DNA of 64,000 nucleotides, taken from positions 698,222 to 762,221 of the forward strand of contig JANFNE010000027.1 of assembly GCA_024867545.1 (NCBI GenBank), given 5' to 3'. Below are positions 21,570-31,989 of the stretch, one piece after another. This DNA is from Phytopythium helicoides (taxonomy: Eukaryota > Oomycota > Peronosporomycetes > Pythiales > Pythiaceae). A model generated the notes under the pieces. It saw only the letters and a list, made by a program, of their open reading frames with translations, searched no databases and was not told the DNA's origin. How positions within the stretch are numbered: position 1 is the stretch's first letter; every line of letters begins with the position of its first letter. Made by a program: the position numbers and the translations under genes.

Positions 21570-22267
21570 TTAAGATCCTGCCGATAGAAAAGATAGAAAC
21601 ATAGTCGAGGGCATCGCTTGCGTGGACGCCTGCGCAACCACTCTTTCGATTGGTTTCCATTCGTCCTTTATAGGCTCGTGAACCCTTCGCACTTTCGTTC
21701 GCTGGTATGACGTGGGTAGCTTTTCCCATTCTGCAGTGATGGCCTCCTGACTCGCCATTGGGAGAGGCCTCCATTGACAGAGGTGAAAACTGCGTAATTG
21801 GGCTTTCAACCGCCCCCGGCGCTCCCATGGCCGGCTCGTCCGAGTCGTAGATTCATACAAGAGTGTCGTGTTGGTTGGGCCCCCGATTAGGTGCAAAGAC
21901 ACTGTAGCTGCTTGAACGTGCTGGCAGATTGCACTTACTGCAAATTCGATGAATTGTGTGAATGATGCTGCCTTGGTGGCTTTAAGGATCGTGTCCAAGC
22001 TGAATGGTTTTCCGCCACCACTCAGGCCGAGCCAAGTACCCGCCTTTTCTGGTCTGAGAACAACCGGAGAGACCCGAATGATCGCTGGGCGATTGCCAAG
22101 GACAAAAGTCGAGTCCAACACCGACATGAAGTGGCTCAAACGGATCCCTGACATCCGGGTGTCTTCATGCCGGCGAAGTTTTGCTGCCCGTGCTTGAACT
22201 TGGGTCACACATTTTCTCCAAATCCTGTCTGGGGAGCCGTTTGGAGCCGAATTGTTGTGAACGACGT
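21570..22267 (-). pseudogene. LINE ORF2, C-terminal end
   Basis: Continuation of the ORF at 30428-31579 after the Gypsy insertion. It encodes about 230 residues (DRIWRKCVTQVQARAAKLRR, LSHFMSVLDSTFVLGN, AGTWLGLSGGGKPFSL) and stops at 21570. No enzymatic motif is visible; this is the tail after the zinc-binding segment of ORF2. Confidence 0.7.
22263..22267. repeat. Gypsy target-site duplication, left copy
   Basis: GACGT directly before the LTR that begins TGTAAC; the same five bases follow the other LTR at 30428-30432. Confidence 0.9.
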
Positions 22268-22807
22268 TGTAACTGGGCTGCCCAGTTACGCGACTTACAC
22301 GTGCGCGTGTAAGGAGGAAGCGTTGACTTGGTTAACGTATGCACACTGTACTGAATGTACAGTGTGAGACGAAAGACACTTGACTGGTAGAAATGAGAAC
22401 TGTATTGATTGTTAGCAACCCGCTAGACGGGTGCAAAGGCTCCTGACCTCCTAGAAACTATATATGCATTATTGCAGGCGCTCATGGGTGGCCATGAGCG
22501 CCGCACCAAAAATGAACGACGCTGATTGGCTATTAGTGCCCGCTAACAGCCAATGAGAAGCGAGGGCAGCCATGAGTGGCTGTCCGGACGTACGCAGTGG
22601 AATAGTGACTCGGCACTATTCCGTCAGGAGCTTGACTAGCAGTGGTGTATCCCACACCACTGTCGACGCTTGGAACGGAGCCATGGTGACGCACCATTGC
22701 TCCACAGATTGTGCGTTTCGCACAATCTGCAACACACAGATTTGTGCCCAGCACAAAGTGTGACTCGTTTGTTCAGTCCACTGCACAAACTGTGTAACCC
22801 TGTTACA
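22268..22807 (-). repeat. 3' LTR of the Gypsy element
   Basis: 540 bp, starts TGTAACTGGG and ends CCCTGTTACA on the plus strand. By eye it matches 29888-30427 base for base. It contains at least seven perfect hairpins with 8-11 bp stems, e.g. 22477-22502 and 22705-22729. Confidence 0.96.
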
Positions 22808-22818
22808 CCCTCCCCCCG
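22808..22818 (-). other. Polypurine tract of the Gypsy element
   Basis: On the element strand a purine run CGGGGGGAGGG lies directly before the 3' LTR, the position where plus-strand DNA synthesis is primed. Confidence 0.75.
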
Positions 22819-22949
22819 TTAAGGTTGCAGCCCCGCTGTAAACCTGTTGGGTGGCACTTGTTGGTCGGATTCACTCTGCTAGCGCAGCAGAGCGACGGGG
22901 AGAAGAGAGCAGCGCGTGCGCGTGCTCCTTGGCGAGCTCATACAGCAAC

Positions 22950-24714
22950 ATGAGCTCGGGCAACGGCGACCTCGAGGAGAAAGCCCCCGCGCCGGCGCGG
23001 TGCGCGCCGGCGGCTTCCACAACTTCAAGCGCGCCCGAGCGACAGCGTCTGTCGCTCGCTGACTATCAAGACCGTCTGCACCGCGGCCCCGGTGCAGCGT
23101 GAAGAGGCCGCCGCTCTCGCGAGCGCGGCCAGTGAGCAACCGTCGTCGTCGTCAGCCCCGCTGACGACGTTGGAGATCATCTTGGAGCTGCCCGAGGGCT
23201 CCGCGCCGGAGGCGGCGCGTTCGCAAGCATCCGGCTCGAGTGCGACTCGAGCCGCGCGTTCTATCGTCGACAAGCTGGCTGCGCCAGCGATGGACATGCG
23301 GTTCTTCACCGAGCCGCTGTCCGGCGCGTCGTCCTCGGACGACGCGGCTGAAGAAGAGAAACCTGCGCGGCCGACGTTGGCCGCGCGGCGGACGCGAGAG
23401 GAAGGCGAGCTCTCGGACGAGGGCTCGGTGGTGAAGAAACTGAAGGGTGAGCCCCGCTCACCCGACACTGCAGCGCGCGACCGCGCGCGGCTTCCAGATC
23501 GTGACGCGCGCGCTGCGAGCGCGCGCGGTGAAGACACTGCATCCAGATCGACTGCACCACGCGGTGCAGTCGCGCGAACCGAGCGACCGTCGTGGATGCC
23601 CGACGCCGAGACCATTCGGCGTCGCTATGGGTATTCACACCCAGATCACAGCGAAATGCTGTACGTCTGCACGCGCATTGCAGACGACGAGGTTGCGCGC
23701 GCGCTCAACCTGCCTCCAGCAAGCGAGCGCCGGCGCGATTATTACATCGCGCTGTTCCATGAGTTGCGTTTCCTTCGCGGGAAGGGAACGAGCGATCGAA
23801 GCAAGATCTCCGTCGAGAAGGCGCTCCAACAGGCTTGGAGCGATTTCGTCACCAATTTCAACAGAGATCCAGCCGCTTACCGTAAGCGGCTGCAAGACGC
23901 GCGTGAACGCTACATTACGTTCTCGCGTTCGCTTCAGATCGATCGCCTGCACGACCAGTGCGTGCAGGCGGGTGTGGCTTGCGCAGTACCCAGCACTGAG
24001 TACTGCCGCAGATGTTGGCCGGGCGACCCACGTCTTACAGACTGGGACTGCCGCGGGTATGGCGCCGCCATACCCGACTCGATCGTCTCGGAGCGCCGTC
24101 GGCTGTGGCCGGACCGGCCGCTCGACGAGTTCGACCACGCGTCATCGTCGCGGTCGTACGAGGCAAGTTCTGCGCCTCGTACGCGATCACCAGATCCGGG
24201 ACGTCGTGCATCAGGACGTCCCGCGGCTCCCACGTGTCCTGTTGGGGAGGAAATCCTCTCCAACGAATTCGAAAATGCGTCGGACTTGGGGAGTCCGGTG
24301 CCGTACGGTGAGATACGACCCGCTCAACAATCCAGCGGGTCGCGCCAGCCGCATCGCGCAGCGGCGGCGGCGGCGGAGGGTGCGCCGCGCGCATTGACTC
24401 CGCAGTCAACGCGTTCCGATGGTGAGCGTCTTCTTCAACTCCAGCTGCAGATCTCGCAGCTGGAGACCGAGATCGAGCGGCGCTTCCGCGAGCGCGCCGA
24501 GGACGCTGCGGTGATTTCGCGCCTCCAGACGCAACTGGAGGCGGAGGTGAACGCTCGTCGCCGCTTGGCGGCGAGCCATCGCGAGTTCCAGGCGAGCTAC
24601 CGCCGGTTCCGCCGTCGCGCGGATCCGATTCTTCGCGACGCAGCTCACGTGGAGACGCGTTCTCCGAGCCCTCTTCCAGAGCGCTCGAGCGACTCTGAGG
24701 CGTACTACTCGTGA
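22950..24714 (+). CDS. Antisense ORF inside the Gypsy element, unknown protein
   Basis: Lies on the strand opposite to gag and pol. A short frame from ATG 22950 (MSSGNGDLEEKAPAPAR...) ends at 23102 and overlaps a 540-codon frame (23092-24714); joining them needs a +1 shift at a hairpin (23076-23097). The long frame has a disordered acidic/basic first third, a central conserved-looking helical region (SHPDHSEMLYVCTRIADDEV, DYYIALFHELRFLRGKG, AYRKRLQDARERYITFSRSL), a Cys cluster (EYCRRCWPGD), and a coiled-coil near the C-terminus (LQLQLQISQLETEIERRFRE). It overlaps pol by 680 bases, including the chromodomain. Antisense ORFs in this place are known from some plant Gypsy elements. Function unknown; the long frame may lack its own ATG. 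Confidence 0.6.
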
Positions 24715-27700
24715 GGGCACCGTCTTCGCCCTCACGGTCGCGCCACTGGCGGTAAGGCTTCAAGCGCCCGACGTAAAACGTCGGGTGCAGCTGCATGCTG
24801 GACGGGATGTCCAGTGTGTACGCTGTACCACGGCGCGCGAGCACCGTGAACGGGCCGATGTAGCGCGGGGCGAGCTTGTTCGCTCCGTAGTCCGGCACTG
24901 CATGTGTAGGCAGGTTGCTTGTGCTAAGCAACACTAATGAATTTGGTTCAAACTCATTGACGTTCCCTCGTCCATGCTTGTCTGCGTTCAGCTTCTGTCG
25001 ATCGACAGAGGCCGCCAGTGCGTCTTGGACGTACCGGATCACTGCTTGACGACGGTCCAAGAACGGCTTGGACTGGTCGGAACTTGCCTTTGCCGCAGAC
25101 AGCGTTACGTGCTGTCCGCTCTTCTTCGTGTTTGCGTTCTCACGCAGACTCGGCGTCGAGACTGCGGGTCCTCCCCCACTCAAGGTTGGAGCCAACGTCC
25201 CCAGGACGGAAGGCAGACGTGGGTGCCGCATGGCATTCACGAAGAACGGTGTGTGCCCGTGCGAGGCATGCACCGAGTTGTTGATGGCGAACTCGGCCAT
25301 CGGCAGACACTCGCTCCAGTCTCGGAACGAGTGCGCGTAACTGCGCAGGACGTCACCGAGTACGCGATTGACGCGTTCGGTCTGACCGTCCGTTTCAGGG
25401 TGGTCAGTTGTCGACATCGACAACTGCGTACCAAGGAGCTTGAATAGCTCCTGCCAGAAACCACCGCGGAACCGCGGATCGCGGTCCGACACGATCTCAC
25501 GCGGCATGCCGTGAGATCGAAACACCGTGTCAAAGAACAGGCGTGCCGTTTGCGCGCCTGTTATGGTCTTGGGAACAGCAGCAAGATGCACCATCTTGCT
25601 GAATCGGTCGACGAAGACGACGACACCCGTACGACGCTTTGCGTCGGGCGGCAACCCAAACACGAAGTCCATGGAGACGGACTCCCAACACTCCGATGGG
25701 ATCGGTAGTGAGTTGAGCGGCGCCTGTGACACAGGTGCTGGCTTGACACGCTGGCAAATCTCGCAAGCACGAACGTACTTGCGCACCCACTTGTACTGGT
25801 GCGGCCAGTAGAAGTCACGCGCGAGGAGCACGTACGTCTTCTCGCGTCCAAGATGGCCGGCCACCGGCGCATCATGGTACTCGTAGAGGATCCGCAGCTT
25901 GAGATCCTCACTGTTTGGCACGACGACGCGGCGCGCGTCGCCGTCGGTGTCGCGATAGAGCAAGACACCATCGTGCACAGCAAAGCGGTGTGCACGAGCT
26001 CGGAGGTGTGGAGGGAGCGCCTTCAGAGACACTGGTGACGGTGTCTCTGCGTACTTGAGAAGTCGCTTGATGTCCTCATCAAGCGTGTAGGCGGTCTTGA
26101 CGTCGTCGATCAGCGACGACCTTGGGACGTCAGCGCTCCAAGCGCCGACGGCGTTAACTTGTTCCTCCGGCCTGACTGCATAGTCGGGTCGCCGCGATAG
26201 AGCGTCAGCGACGACGTTGAGCCTTCCAGGTTTGTACTCAACCTGGAAGTTGTACTCTGCGAAGAAGGACAGCCACCTGGCCATCCTTTGCGAGATGTGT
26301 GGCGTCTTCACGGCCGTCCGCAGGGACGCATGGTCCGTGTAGACGGTGAACGGTCTATCACCCAGCAGATAGACTCGGAACTTCGCAAGCGCGTACTTCA
26401 TGGCAAGGAGCTCCTTGTCATGAACGGGGTAGTTCCGCTCAGCCGGCTTGAGTTGGCGCGACTGGTAGCTGACGACGCGATCACGCCCCTCGTGATCACG
26501 CTGCATCAACGCACATCCGATTGCAAAATCGGATGCATCACACACGACGTGGAAATCTCGATCTTGGTCAGCGATGGCCAGGATTGGTGCCTCGGTCAAG
26601 CCCTGCTTGATCGCCTCGAAGGCACCTTGACACTCGGGTGTTCATGCCCATGCAGCCTCTTTCTTCAAGAGCTGCGAGAGTGGGCGAATGCGGCCCGCAT
26701 AATTGCTCACGTACTTGCACAAGTACGTGGCGAGGCCAAGGAACTGACGCAGTTCCTTGGGGTTATTTGGCTGCGGCCACTCGTTGATCACCCGGACTTT
26801 CTCGGGGTCCGGGCGAACGCCATTACGTCCGACGAGACACCCAAGTACGGGTATCTCGTTCGCCCCGAAGATGCACTTCTTCAGATTAGCATAGAGCTTA
26901 TACTTTCGCATGAGCTCCAGCAGGCGACGGAGGTGCTCCTTATGCACCTCAACGTCAGTCTTCTCATCCACAGCCCGGCTGTGGATGTACACGTCGTCGA
27001 AGTAGCTCGGTGCAAACTCACGCACCGGCCGCAACAGGTGCGTCACGCATCTGTTGAATGTTGCTGGGGCATTCTTGAGCCCTTGTGGCATTACTAGCCA
27101 CTCCCACAGCATCCCGCTTGGGGTGCTGACTGCCGTGAGCGGGATATCCTGCTCACGCATGAGAACTTGGTAAAAGCCGTCGCGCAGGTCGAGAGTACTG
27201 AAGATTGTACTCCCGCTCATCGAATCGATGATGACATCCTTCCTCGGTATCGGCGTCTGTGCCTGCACCGTTGCATCATTCAGCTTATTGTAAGCATGAA
27301 CGATGCGCCAGCCACCCTGTGCCTTCTTGACACAGAACGTCGGGGCACTGTGCGGTGAGGTCGACTCACGCACTTGACCTGCCTTCCGACGAGCTTCAAA
27401 GAACTCGTCGATCGCTTTGACTTGTTCACGCGGCAGTGGCCACTGCCGCGTCACACAGTACTTCGTCCCCGGCACGAGATCGATCTCGTGCCGAACTCCC
27501 TTGTCCTTTGGGAGCTCTTCCGGAACCTCGTCCGGGAATACGTCCGCGTATTCACGCAGGACGTCGTAGAACGGACTCGATTCGAGGGCGGCCCAGCCTT
27601 GCTCCTCGAATCGCTCGCGCTTGGTCTTCGCACTGAGGGTCTTCTCATCCTCAGGATTCTCGCTTACGAGGAGTTGACGTAACTCCTCGACCTTCTTGTT

Positions 27701-28945
27701 GACGTCGATCGTCATCTCTTGCTCAGAGATGACGCACACTTGTTCGAGCGCGCCCTCGCGCAGCTCCTTCGAGAATCGCTTCCAGCTCATGACTGGAAGA
27801 GCAACCAACTCCGATGCCGTGCTCGGAGGTTGCTCGACCTCGGTAACTCTGCACTCAACACCAGTGCAGGTTTGTGTCATGGCATTTATCGCCACGACGC
27901 TCTTCTTGTTTTCTCTCGTCGGCTTTGGTTGGCCGACGGCAATGCGAGCCCCGCTCGTTGATCGCTGCTCTGACCCAGTCATGAGCGCGTCAGTGGTGGC
28001 AGTGCTATGCCCACCACTGTTGTCTTCCTTCGCTTCCACCTCTCCAAGAGGGAGCGTGCTGCTTGACATCTCCTTCCCCGAAGGAGATGAAGCCGTCTCA
28101 CTCTGCTCGCGCGTCCGCGGCAGAGGAATCTTCTTGTTCGCTGGTCTCCTCGTTGAGACAGCGTTCGACGCCCGGCGTCGGCCCTCGGCTCCCTGAGCGG
28201 AGGGGCGTCCGACTCCCGAAGTCGGACGGCTATCTTCTTCTCGATCCAGGCTGACAGGGCCATCGCTCGCTGTCGCCTGGGATCGCTGTGAGCTAGCGGT
28301 GCTGACAGGGCTCACGCTCACTGTCGCACTCGACGCTTCCACGGCCTTGTGGGAGCGTGCTCTGAAATTGATCGATTGGGTCACCCAATCGATCACAGGC
28401 TCATGCCGTCGCAACCACGGCATGCCCAGGATCATATCGTACTTGTCGTCGAGATCAAGCACGATGCAGTCTTCCCGGAAGACTCGTCTCTTGAATCGGA
28501 AGCACGCGTTCACGACGCGCTTCCGCGTGCTCAGCTCGGCCCCTGTGGCCAAGCGCACCACCAAATCGCTTCGAGGAGCAGCAGTCTCCTCGAAGCACAC
28601 CTTCTGAAGGCTCCGACGACGAATGAAGTTGTTCGACGCGCCTGAATCCACCAACGCGCGGAGGTTGCTACCCTCCGACGCGACCTCGAGGACGATCAGC
28701 CCGGCTGACCCGTCCTCCTCTTCACGGTGCGAGTCCCTCGCACCGGGGGCAGCGACGGTCACATTGCCAACATCGGCTCGTGACGTCGCTTCACCAGTAG
28801 GGCGCCCCGCCCCTACTGGTTGTTGCCGTTTTTTGGTGGACCGCGCGGACGGAATCCGTCGGCGCGCATCCCACGCCGAGGCGGGCGTTGACCACCTCGC
28901 GTGCACTCGCGAGCGTAGTGGCCCCGACGGCCACACAGGAAGCAC
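24035..28945 (-). pseudogene. Gypsy pol: protease, RT, RNase H, integrase, chromodomain (one stop)
   Basis: The frame overlaps the gag end (28813-28945) and lies in the -1 frame relative to it. Protease: ALVDSGASNNFI with catalytic Asp near residue 100, later ILGMPWL. Reverse transcriptase: FSTLDLRDGFYQVLM, LVMPQGLKNAPATF and the catalytic FDDV near 26990-27010. RNase H: VVCDASDFAIGCAL. Integrase: a zinc-binding segment ending RACEICQRVKP, then MDFVFGLP, VSDRDPRFRGGFW and HPETDGQTERVN, carrying the acidic triad. A proline- and serine-rich linker leads to a chromodomain (RWIVERVVSHR, FRIRWRGFP, DTWEPRDV; about 24160-24350). A single TGA at 26642-26644, between RT and RNase H, stands where Trp is expected. 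It could be a mutation or, less likely, a readthrough stop. Confidence 0.93.
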
Positions 28946-29839
28946 TCTTGCTCATGCTTCGGCTTGCGCGGTTGCTGTCGACGCTCGACAGCAGCCGAGG
29001 ACAGATCCATCGGCTCTGGTTCGTCAACCCGAAGACGCGGTCGACGGTGGTGGACGACAGCATACTCTTCAGCTTGATTCAAGCTGAAGTCTTCGGCGAA
29101 GGCGATCTCAATCGCCTCCTTCATCGTCGAAGGGTAGACGCGGAACAGATGGGTCTTCACAGGCCCATCGTTCAATCCCTTCATGAAGGTGACGACCTTC
29201 GTGGCTTCGGTGAGCGGTTCGCTCACAACATTCGAAGCAAGGTAGCTTGCTTGCTCCGCGTAAGCTCGAATGTCGAGCGTGCCTTGCTTGAGCTCGAGGA
29301 ATTGAGCCCTCGAGCGGAATTCGTTCTGCGTCGGCTCGAATGCCGCACGCAGTTCGGTCTTGAAAGCTTCGTACGTGGCGAAGCACGTAGGCTCCGCGAG
29401 CCTACGACCATATGCCCAGCGCCTAGCGCTGCCGCCAAGGCACGACATGGCGTACATGACTTGAACCGACGGATCCCCGATCCGTCGTAGCGAGATGGAG
29501 TCTTCGAGCTCCACGAACCACCGAAGCAGTGGTTCGCCCTTCTTCCCGTGGTAGGGAGGCACCGTGAGCTTCACGGACGCGCTCCCCAGGAGCGGTCTTC
29601 TGTTGCTTCTGCTCGAGTTCATGCAGCATGAACCCGCGAATCGAAGCGAGGTGCTGGTCCTTGGACTGTGACTGCAGCATCGCAGCCACGGATGCTTCTC
29701 CGATCACTCCAGCGAGACGCTGGAACGCCAACCACTCGGCGTCCGAGAGATGCGGGCACATCTCTCGTGTGATGTCGTGGGAACCGGTGAGCGGCGCTCC
29801 GCTCATCGGCTGGTCCTCACCCGCGACGTGCGCACTCAT
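28813..29839 (-). pseudogene. Gypsy gag with CCHC zinc knuckle, frameshifted
   Basis: The frame from 29839 (MSAHVAGEDQPMSGAPL...) runs to about 29590, then the coding signal passes to the frame that ends at 28813. The second part holds the capsid-like region (YHGKKGEPLLRWFVELEDS, YEAFKTELRAAFEP, FLELKQGTLDIRAYAEQ) and a zinc knuckle CFLCGRRGHYARECTRGG that would bind the element RNA. The switch needs a +1 shift next to a small hairpin (CGCTCC-CCA-GGAGCG). A mutation or sequencing error is more likely than programmed shifting at this place. Confidence 0.85.
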
Positions 29840-29869
29840 TGCGCTCGGAATAGTCGGTCGTGAGACGGA

Positions 29870-29887
29870 CTACTAAGTGCTACCAGG
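29870..29887 (-). other. Primer binding site of the Gypsy element
   Basis: On the element strand the sequence after the 5' LTR reads CCTGGTAGCACTTAG. TGGTAGCAC is complementary to a tRNA 3' end ...GTGCTACCA. The exact tRNA is not determined. Confidence 0.6.
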
Positions 29888-30427
29888 TGTAACTGGGCTG
29901 CCCAGTTACGCGACTTACACGTGCGCGTGTAAGGAGGAAGCGTTGACTTGGTTAACGTATGCACACTGTACTGAATGTACAGTGTGAGACGAAAGACACT
30001 TGACTGGTAGAAATGAGAACTGTATTGATTGTTAGCAACCCGCTAGACGGGTGCAAAGGCTCCTGACCTCCTAGAAACTATATATGCATTATTGCAGGCG
30101 CTCATGGGTGGCCATGAGCGCCGCACCAAAAATGAACGACGCTGATTGGCTATTAGTGCCCGCTAACAGCCAATGAGAAGCGAGGGCAGCCATGAGTGGC
30201 TGTCCGGACGTACGCAGTGGAATAGTGACTCGGCACTATTCCGTCAGGAGCTTGACTAGCAGTGGTGTATCCCACACCACTGTCGACGCTTGGAACGGAG
30301 CCATGGTGACGCACCATTGCTCCACAGATTGTGCGTTTCGCACAATCTGCAACACACAGATTTGTGCCCAGCACAAAGTGTGACTCGTTTGTTCAGTCCA
30401 CTGCACAAACTGTGTAACCCTGTTACA
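29888..30427 (-). repeat. 5' LTR of the Gypsy element
   Basis: 540 bp, identical by eye to 22268-22807, with the same hairpin series. Contains the transcription start of the element, which was not located. Confidence 0.96.
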
Positions 30428-30432
30428 GACGT
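30428..30432. repeat. Gypsy target-site duplication, right copy
   Basis: GACGT directly after TGTTACA, pairing with 22263-22267. Confidence 0.9.
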
Positions 30433-31579
30433 CATTGCGATGCAACCATAACTCGGCGGGGATCACTGTGGTGCATATTCTCCAGATAGTTCGGAGTTCA
30501 CCATTGCCGTGGAGTGCTATAGATCCCCATTATTTCTGCAAACGTTCTTGTAAATCTGCGGTCGGGTGCGGGGCATGTCTTGTTGCCACCTGCCGAATGT
30601 AGTCGGAGATTTCACGTTCTTGGATTGTCATTCCTATCCATTCGGCGATTAGCAGACGCCAAGATGCGAGTGCTAAGTTGCACTCCCACACAATATGTTC
30701 AAGTGATTCTGTAACGTCTCCGCAACCAGCATCCACGCGACAACATGGCGTCTCAATCCGTCCTTCAAAACAGAGGTTGAGCTGTCCGGTTACCAGCCTA
30801 TATCGGAACCACGCTTGATATGCACTCAGTTCTCCCTTGCGACTCCAATAATCCATGGGCTTGTTGTATAGAAGAGCAGACTGCCATGTCGATTCCTTTG
30901 CTGCTTCTTGAAGTCGTGTTATGATCGCACTTTTGTCCGAAGTCAATTTTTGTTGGATTCGTCGGAATAAATCTCGATTCTGTAGCTTTCCATAGCTCAT
31001 CGGATTAGCACCTAAACGCGGTTTCCACGGAAAATAGTGGACTGCTGGGTGCGCTTGCAGAATGAAGCAGGGCGGAGCAGTGGTATCCCCGACGTCATTG
31101 ATCGCGTTGTTGAATTTCCATCCAAACCCGTTGGACTGTTTAGTCAGTTGCGTCGCTGGCCCCAAAGGTGTGGTTCCTTCGACTGCAGAGCTGTTCAACA
31201 TCTTCCACTGGCAGTCCAGTTGTGGTTCCGCTCCGAGCCAGCACACAGCCCTCGGGATTTGGTAATGCTCTCAAAGTTGGGGTGGCAAGTTCAGAATAAT
31301 GCTCGCTGCCCACATTTGCATCCCTGCGCGTGGTCTTGCTTTTCCTACTGACTTCAGAGGTAATCGGATGATGAACTGGTTGTGGTTTTCCTCTCGGATC
31401 CACAGTTCCTCCAGTCTGCACTTCCTCAGTGATGCGTATGTGGACTGCTGCAGTGATTTTCCGGTGGAATCCGTTATCCATGCACTATTTGACCAGCTCC
31501 ATTTTGGCCAGAAAGGAATTGTCCACTCTGGAATGTTCGGTCGGCACGGAAGAGTAACGTGAGGCCAGCTGATCAACAT
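30428..31579 (-). pseudogene. LINE ORF2, part after the reverse transcriptase
   Basis: One reading frame with two in-frame stops: TGA after NLPPQL near 31270 and TAA after LQERLQK near 30528. The segment holds a zinc-binding motif typical of the region downstream of LINE reverse transcriptases (CFEGRIETPCCRVDAGCGD followed by SLEHIVWECNLALASW). The catalytic core of the reverse transcriptase itself is absent, so the copy is 5'-truncated. The frame continues at 22267-21570 beyond the Gypsy element. Confidence 0.75.
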
Positions 31580-31601
31580 ATCTCCGTCTCCTGTCCACTC
31601 A

Positions 31602-31618
31602 AACTCACGGTACTACCA
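31602..31618. repeat. LINE target-site duplication, right copy
   Basis: AACTCACGGTACTACCA, identical to 21448-21464. The sequence beyond it (31619-31797) shows no gene and would have been contiguous with 21447 before the insertion. Confidence 0.88.
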
Positions 31619-31989
31619 AAAAAATAACTTCATAGAGGTTTTTGACGGGGTACATACTTTATTAAAGTGAGCCTCAGTATAGAAATATCTTGCTAGGGCG
31701 AGGAGAGGTTACATGCCGGATCGGAGGGGTATCCAAACCAAAACTTCAAGGCCCTCCCTGTTGCGCCGATAAGTCGGGTACACCGACCATCAAGGTGCCA
31801 TCTCATTTCCCATCTCCGTGCTCTACAGTTTCTAGCCTAGCTCTTATTACTCCGGAGAATGACCTGATCGACGATGCCAGCTGAAAGGTATGTCAAGCAA
31901 CCAGACTTATATTGTTGTACGCCACTATCAATGCAATTGCAATCCTCGAGAGCTTTCCCCAGTGGTAGAAAGCGAGACTCCCATCTCTC

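Larger units (their letters stand above)
22268..30427 (-). mobile_element. Ty3/Gypsy chromovirus-type LTR retrotransposon, 8.16 kb
   Basis: Complete in structure: 540-bp LTRs that look identical, 5-bp target duplication GACGT, primer binding site, polypurine tract, gag with a zinc knuckle, and pol in the order protease, reverse transcriptase, RNase H, integrase, chromodomain. Identical LTRs mean a recent insertion. Coding defects are few: one apparent frameshift in gag and one in-frame TGA in pol. A long antisense ORF occupies the space between pol and the 3' LTR. The whole element is filled with short perfect inverted repeats (see findings). Confidence 0.96.
21465..31601 (-). mobile_element. 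5'-truncated LINE (non-LTR) retrotransposon with nested Gypsy element
   Basis: The element lies on the minus strand. Its 3' end is the dinucleotide tail at 21465-21552 and it is flanked by a 17-bp target duplication. Removing the Gypsy element and one copy of its 5-bp duplication (8165 bases) places the two halves of the ORF in the same frame. Only the C-terminal part of the second ORF remains, so the copy was truncated at the 5' end, as is usual for target-primed reverse transcription. Confidence 0.85.
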
